From Pedobacter sp. Leaf250 (lineage in GTDB: Bacteria; Bacteroidota; Bacteroidia; Sphingobacteriales; Sphingobacteriaceae): a DNA stretch of 64,000 nt. A program made the translations under genes and the position numbers. Below, piece after piece: positions 61,431-64,000 of this stretch. The notes under the pieces were generated by a model. The model did not search any database and was not told the origin of the DNA. It worked only from the letters and a program-made list of their open reading frames with translations. The first letter of the stretch is position 1, and every line of letters starts with the position of its first letter. The stretch covers positions 1-64,000 of the forward strand of contig NZ_CAKLBU010000021.1 of the NCBI RefSeq assembly GCF_920984735.1, read 5' to 3'.

Positions 61431-61637
61431 ATGAGCGGACCTAAAGAAAAAAACGATAATCCTGGAAGTAATTATCAGGAAGAAGTACCTAAAGGAAGAG
61501 AACCAAAAGATCATAAAACGGTTAGAAAGCCAAACGACAGCTTACCAAATAAACCATCTAAAACGGAGAATCCTGCTAAACAACGCGAGAATGAAGAACA
61601 GCCCGTTCATTCTATAAAAAAAGCGCCTAAAGAATAA
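61431..61637 (+). CDS. Small hydrophilic, disordered protein
   Basis: The 68-residue product (MSGPKEKNDNPGSNYQEEVP at its start, HSIKKAPKE at its end) is rich in Lys, Glu, Pro and Asn and is probably unfolded. It looks like a short stress-type or uncharacterised protein; I do not recognise a family. The ATG at 61431 is the natural start; upstream frame belongs to the low-complexity repeat. A bidirectional terminator follows. Confidence 0.6.
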   Translation: MSGPKEKNDNPGSNYQEEVPKGREPKDHKTVRKPNDSLPNKPSKTENPAKQRENEEQPVHSIKKAPKE

Positions 61638-61646
61638 AAATTATTA

Positions 61647-61680
61647 AGTTTCATCACAATTTAAACAGTGTGATGAAACT
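61647..61680. terminator. Bidirectional terminator
   Basis: AGTTTCATCACA (61647-61658) and TGTGATGAAACT (61669-61680), a perfect 12-bp stem with a ten-base loop, sits between the convergent ends of the small protein gene and the topoisomerase gene. Confidence 0.75.
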
Positions 61681-61683
61681 AAT

Positions 61684-62730
61684 TTATTTACTTCCAGTTG
61701 CTTTTAAAAACGATAATAATACTTTCTCATCATGTTCCAAGCCAGTTTTTCCAATGGCTTTATGGTTATTCATTTTCTTTAAATATTTTTCCAGCTCATT
61801 ATTTTCGTAAGCTGTTATCAAAATTGGATAAACATAAGAACTCTTGCAAACAGCACGTGTATTTCCTAATTTGGTTGCTACACAATCCAAAACACTTACA
61901 ACCGTTTTCTTTGTATTCAACTCCCAATTTTTATCAGCTGCACATTTCGAAAACTGACGTAAAGCTTCTAAAGTTCCACCCCAGGTTCTAAAATCTTTAG
62001 CGGTAAAATCATTCCCTGTAATTTCTTTAATGTAGTTATTGATTTTTCCAGAATCGATGCCTTTGTGCTCCTTGCCGTTGGTATAATATTGAAATAAATC
62101 CTGCCCAGGAATATCACGACACTTTTTAACGAGCTTGGCAAGCGATCGATCATTGAGTTCAACATTTTGTTTTACTCCCTTTTTGCCAATAAATTTCATG
62201 CTAATTTTACTTCCGTTGATTTTAACATGTTTATCTTTCAAGGTTGTTAATCCAAATGATCCATAAAGCTGTGCGTAACTTTCATTACCCACACGGATTA
62301 AAGTTTTCTGAAGCACATCTACAGAAATTGCTAGCACTTTGCGCTCATCAAATTCTTTCCTTTTTAAATCTTTTGATAGTTTTTTTCTGGCATCGGGCAG
62401 TGCTTTGCCAAATTCAAATAAACGGTAATACTTATCGTCTGATCGGCGACTTGTCCATTTAGCGTGATACCTATATTGTTTTCTACCTGCGGCATCGGTA
62501 CCAGTTACCTGCAAATAAGCATTTGGTTTATTTGCTATCCACACATTCTGCCAGGCAGGCGGAATCACCAATGCTTTTATTCGATCGAGATGCTTTTCTT
62601 CAGTAATTTTTAGACCTTTTTTATCTTCGTAATAAAATTTACCAGGTTTACCCTTTCTGTAAATTCCAGACATGGAATCGGTTACATAAACCAACCCGCT
62701 TGCTTTAACTACATCTTCGCCTTGTACCAT
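61684..62730 (-). CDS. DNA topoisomerase IB (poxvirus-like)
   Basis: The 348-residue protein matches bacterial type IB topoisomerases, which relax supercoils through a 3'-phosphotyrosine. The N-terminal domain has YVTDSMSGIYRKGKPGKFYYED and IPPAWQNVWIANKPNAYLQVTGTDAAGRKQYRYH. The catalytic domain has RVGNESYAQLYGSFGLTTLKDKHV, DFTAKDFRTWGGTLEAL (Arg and the His/Trp position) and a C-terminal SSYVYPILITAY with the active-site Tyr (about residues 303-314). The gene is divergent from fmt. Confidence 0.93.
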   Translation of the reverse strand: MVQGEDVVKASGLVYVTDSMSGIYRKGKPGKFYYEDKKGLKITEEKHLDRIKALVIPPAWQNVWIANKPNAYLQVTGTDAAGRKQYRYHAKWTSRRSDDKYYRLFEFGKALPDARKKLSKDLKRKEFDERKVLAISVDVLQKTLIRVGNESYAQLYGSFGLTTLKDKHVKINGSKISMKFIGKKGVKQNVELNDRSLAKLVKKCRDIPGQDLFQYYTNGKEHKGIDSGKINNYIKEITGNDFTAKDFRTWGGTLEALRQFSKCAADKNWELNTKKTVVSVLDCVATKLGNTRAVCKSSYVYPILITAYENNELEKYLKKMNNHKAIGKTGLEHDEKVLLSFLKATGSK

Positions 62731-62818
62731 TTTAACCTATAAGGATGATTTATTTTTAGTTATTTTGCAAAAACTTAATGTGCACATTCACGTTAAGATA
62801 GAAACACAACACTTTCTT

Positions 62819-63727
62819 ATGAAAATAGTTTTTATGGGCACGCCCGATTTTGCAGTTGCTTCTTTAGACGCTTTGGTGCAAGCCAATTTCGATATTGTAG
62901 CTGTAGTTACTGCTCCGGATAAACCTGCTGGTCGCGGACAAAAAATTAACGAAAGCGCAGTTAAAAAGTATGCAGTAGAGAAAGGAATTCCTGTTTTACA
63001 GCCTGAAAGATTAAAAAATCCAGAATTTTTGGAAGTGCTTAAATCTTACCAAGCCGATTTACAAGTTGTTGTAGCTTTTAGAATGTTGCCAGAAGTGGTT
63101 TGGAATATGCCAGCAAAGGGCACGATTAATCTTCATGGGTCTTTATTGCCACAATATCGTGGAGCAGCTCCAATTAATCATGCCATTATCAATGGTGAAA
63201 AAGAAAGTGGCGTAACTACATTTTTTCTCACTCATGAAATTGATACTGGCGATATTATTCAAAGTGCCTCTACCGCTATTTCAGACCATGAAACCGCAGG
63301 AGAACTACATGATAAACTGATGCATATCGGAGCGAATTTATTAGTAAAAACTGTCGCTGCAATCGAAAAGGGAGATTACACAGAGCAGCCACAACCACAA
63401 AGTGATGTTTTAAAACATGCACCTAAAATTTTTAAAGACGATTGCAAAATCAATTGGAACAACTCATCACTTCAGGTATATAATTTGATCCGTGGATTGA
63501 GTCCGTACCCAACAGCATTTACATTTTTGAATGATAAAACCCTTAAAATTTTTAAAGCTGAATTAGAAGACAAAGAACCAGGAATAGTTGCTGGTGGTTT
63601 CCTTACCGACGGCAAAACCTATTTAAAATTTGCTACCAAAGATGGTTTTATCAAATTGTTAGATATTCAGTATGAAGGGAAAAAACGTATGCTTATTGAA
63701 GACTTTCTTCGTGGAACGAGGTTGTAA
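62819..63727 (+). CDS. fmt: Methionyl-tRNA formyltransferase
   Basis: The enzyme formylates initiator Met-tRNA using 10-formyl-tetrahydrofolate. From the ATG at 62819 the protein has 302 residues: MKIVFMGTPDFAVASLDAL, APDKPAGRGQ, and the formyl-transfer core NLHGSLLPQYRGAAPINHAIINGEKESGVTTFFL with the catalytic N-H-D type residues (DTGDIIQ), then the tRNA-binding OB-like domain. A longer TTG frame from 62765 is unlikely. Confidence 0.95.
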   Translation: MKIVFMGTPDFAVASLDALVQANFDIVAVVTAPDKPAGRGQKINESAVKKYAVEKGIPVLQPERLKNPEFLEVLKSYQADLQVVVAFRMLPEVVWNMPAKGTINLHGSLLPQYRGAAPINHAIINGEKESGVTTFFLTHEIDTGDIIQSASTAISDHETAGELHDKLMHIGANLLVKTVAAIEKGDYTEQPQPQSDVLKHAPKIFKDDCKINWNNSSLQVYNLIRGLSPYPTAFTFLNDKTLKIFKAELEDKEPGIVAGGFLTDGKTYLKFATKDGFIKLLDIQYEGKKRMLIEDFLRGTRL

Positions 63728-63758
63728 TGCAATTTTATTGAATAATTGCGCTAACAGA

Positions 63759-64000
63759 TTAATTGGAATTCAGTAGAAATTCTAGCACGGCCTGATTAAA
63801 AAGTTCAGGATTTTCCTCAACTACAAAGTGTGTTTGAGCTTTAAGAATATTCAGTTTTGCATGAGGTATACTTTCAGCAATAAGGCGTGTATGCTTTTCT
63901 AAAATTACATCTTTTTCTCCAGCTATAATCATTGTTTTGGCTGTAATGCTTTTTAAACTTTCAGGATTGATATTTGGCTCCTTTAGGAGCATTTCCATTA
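63759..64000 (-). CDS. Alpha/beta hydrolase, C-terminal part (cut by window edge)
   Basis: The visible 79-80 residues are the C-terminal part of an alpha/beta hydrolase: a strand TMIIAGEKDVILEKHT with the acidic catalytic residue (D in GEKD) and the histidine in LKAQTHFVVEENPELF. The start lies beyond the right edge; the Met at 63998 is probably internal. The specific enzyme cannot be named. Confidence 0.7.
   Translation of the reverse strand, partial: MEMLLKEPNINPESLKSITAKTMIIAGEKDVILEKHTRLIAESIPHAKLNILKAQTHFVVEENPELFNQAVLEFLLNSN

Overview
The window looks like chromosomal DNA of a member of the Bacteroidota, most likely Sphingobacteriaceae and close to Pedobacter. This rests on low GC, on many start regions carrying the Bacteroidota -7 promoter element TAnnTTTG instead of a strong ribosome binding site, on gliding genes gldA, gldF and gldG, on families typical of the phylum (DUF3810, DUF4397, PorT-like outer membrane barrels, LTA synthase-like sulfatase, DnaE with a fused exonuclease), and on intergenic repeats of a kind common in this group. 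The species is inferred, not proven. I see no rRNA, tRNA, CRISPR array, insertion sequence or prophage. Most of the window is ordinary core genome.

Layout. 0.1-1.7 kb: YoeB-type toxin-antitoxin pair followed by a membrane DUF3810 protein with an HExxH motif. 1.7-7.3 kb: miaE, a glycosyltransferase, hscA and a luciferase-like oxidoreductase. 7.3-15.1 kb: DUF4395, an AraC regulator with a VOC protein, the DUF2339/DUF3999 membrane pair, DUF1569, a zinc-dependent phospholipase C-like protein and DedA. 15.2-25.3 kb (all minus strand): two DUF4397 lipoproteins, dnaN, gldG-gldF, a membrane protein, three outer membrane barrels, gldA and a glycerophosphodiesterase. 25.6-34.9 kb (plus strand): glyQS, a CAP protein, an LTA synthase-like enzyme, GtrA, aromatic amino acid hydroxylase with an SDR, DUF4870 and a C40 peptidase. 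34.9-40.8 kb: YdeI-like protein, flavin reductase, fumarylacetoacetase, homogentisate dioxygenase and 4-hydroxyphenylpyruvate dioxygenase. 40.9-51.6 kb (minus strand): poxB, a DsbA-like protein with a peroxiredoxin, DUF58, a PQQ sugar dehydrogenase, trxA and dnaE. 51.9-64 kb: lipocalin, mdh, aspartyl protease with truncated globin, a two-component system, a Usp-like protein with a bestrophin, a LolE-like permease, NamZ, topoisomerase IB, fmt and a cut-off alpha/beta hydrolase.

How genes work together. Genes between 31.2 and 40.8 kb form a near-complete phenylalanine/tyrosine degradation route: phenylalanine to tyrosine (hydroxylase, perhaps with the SDR recycling pterin), 4-hydroxyphenylpyruvate to homogentisate, ring opening to maleylacetoacetate, and fumarylacetoacetate cleavage. 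No maleylacetoacetate isomerase or tyrosine aminotransferase is present. GldA, GldF and GldG are parts of one ABC transporter but sit in two places. The OmpR-type regulator and histidine kinase at 54.8-56.8 kb lie just upstream of a Usp-like/bestrophin operon whose promoter carries three 11-base direct repeats, suggesting direct control.

No clear new defence or biosynthetic system is visible. The most unusual signals are non-coding: (1) an element family with conserved ends (AAACCCGAY and GCGGGRCTG) but interiors of different length and sequence; (2) a 26-27 bp palindrome family whose arms change in a paired manner; (3) the 11-base repeat array; (4) a 33-codon leader ORF and hairpin before the homogentisate dioxygenase gene; (5) a strong plus-strand terminator with no plus-strand gene before it. 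Several translated ORFs in intergenic DNA are products of repeats and were left out.
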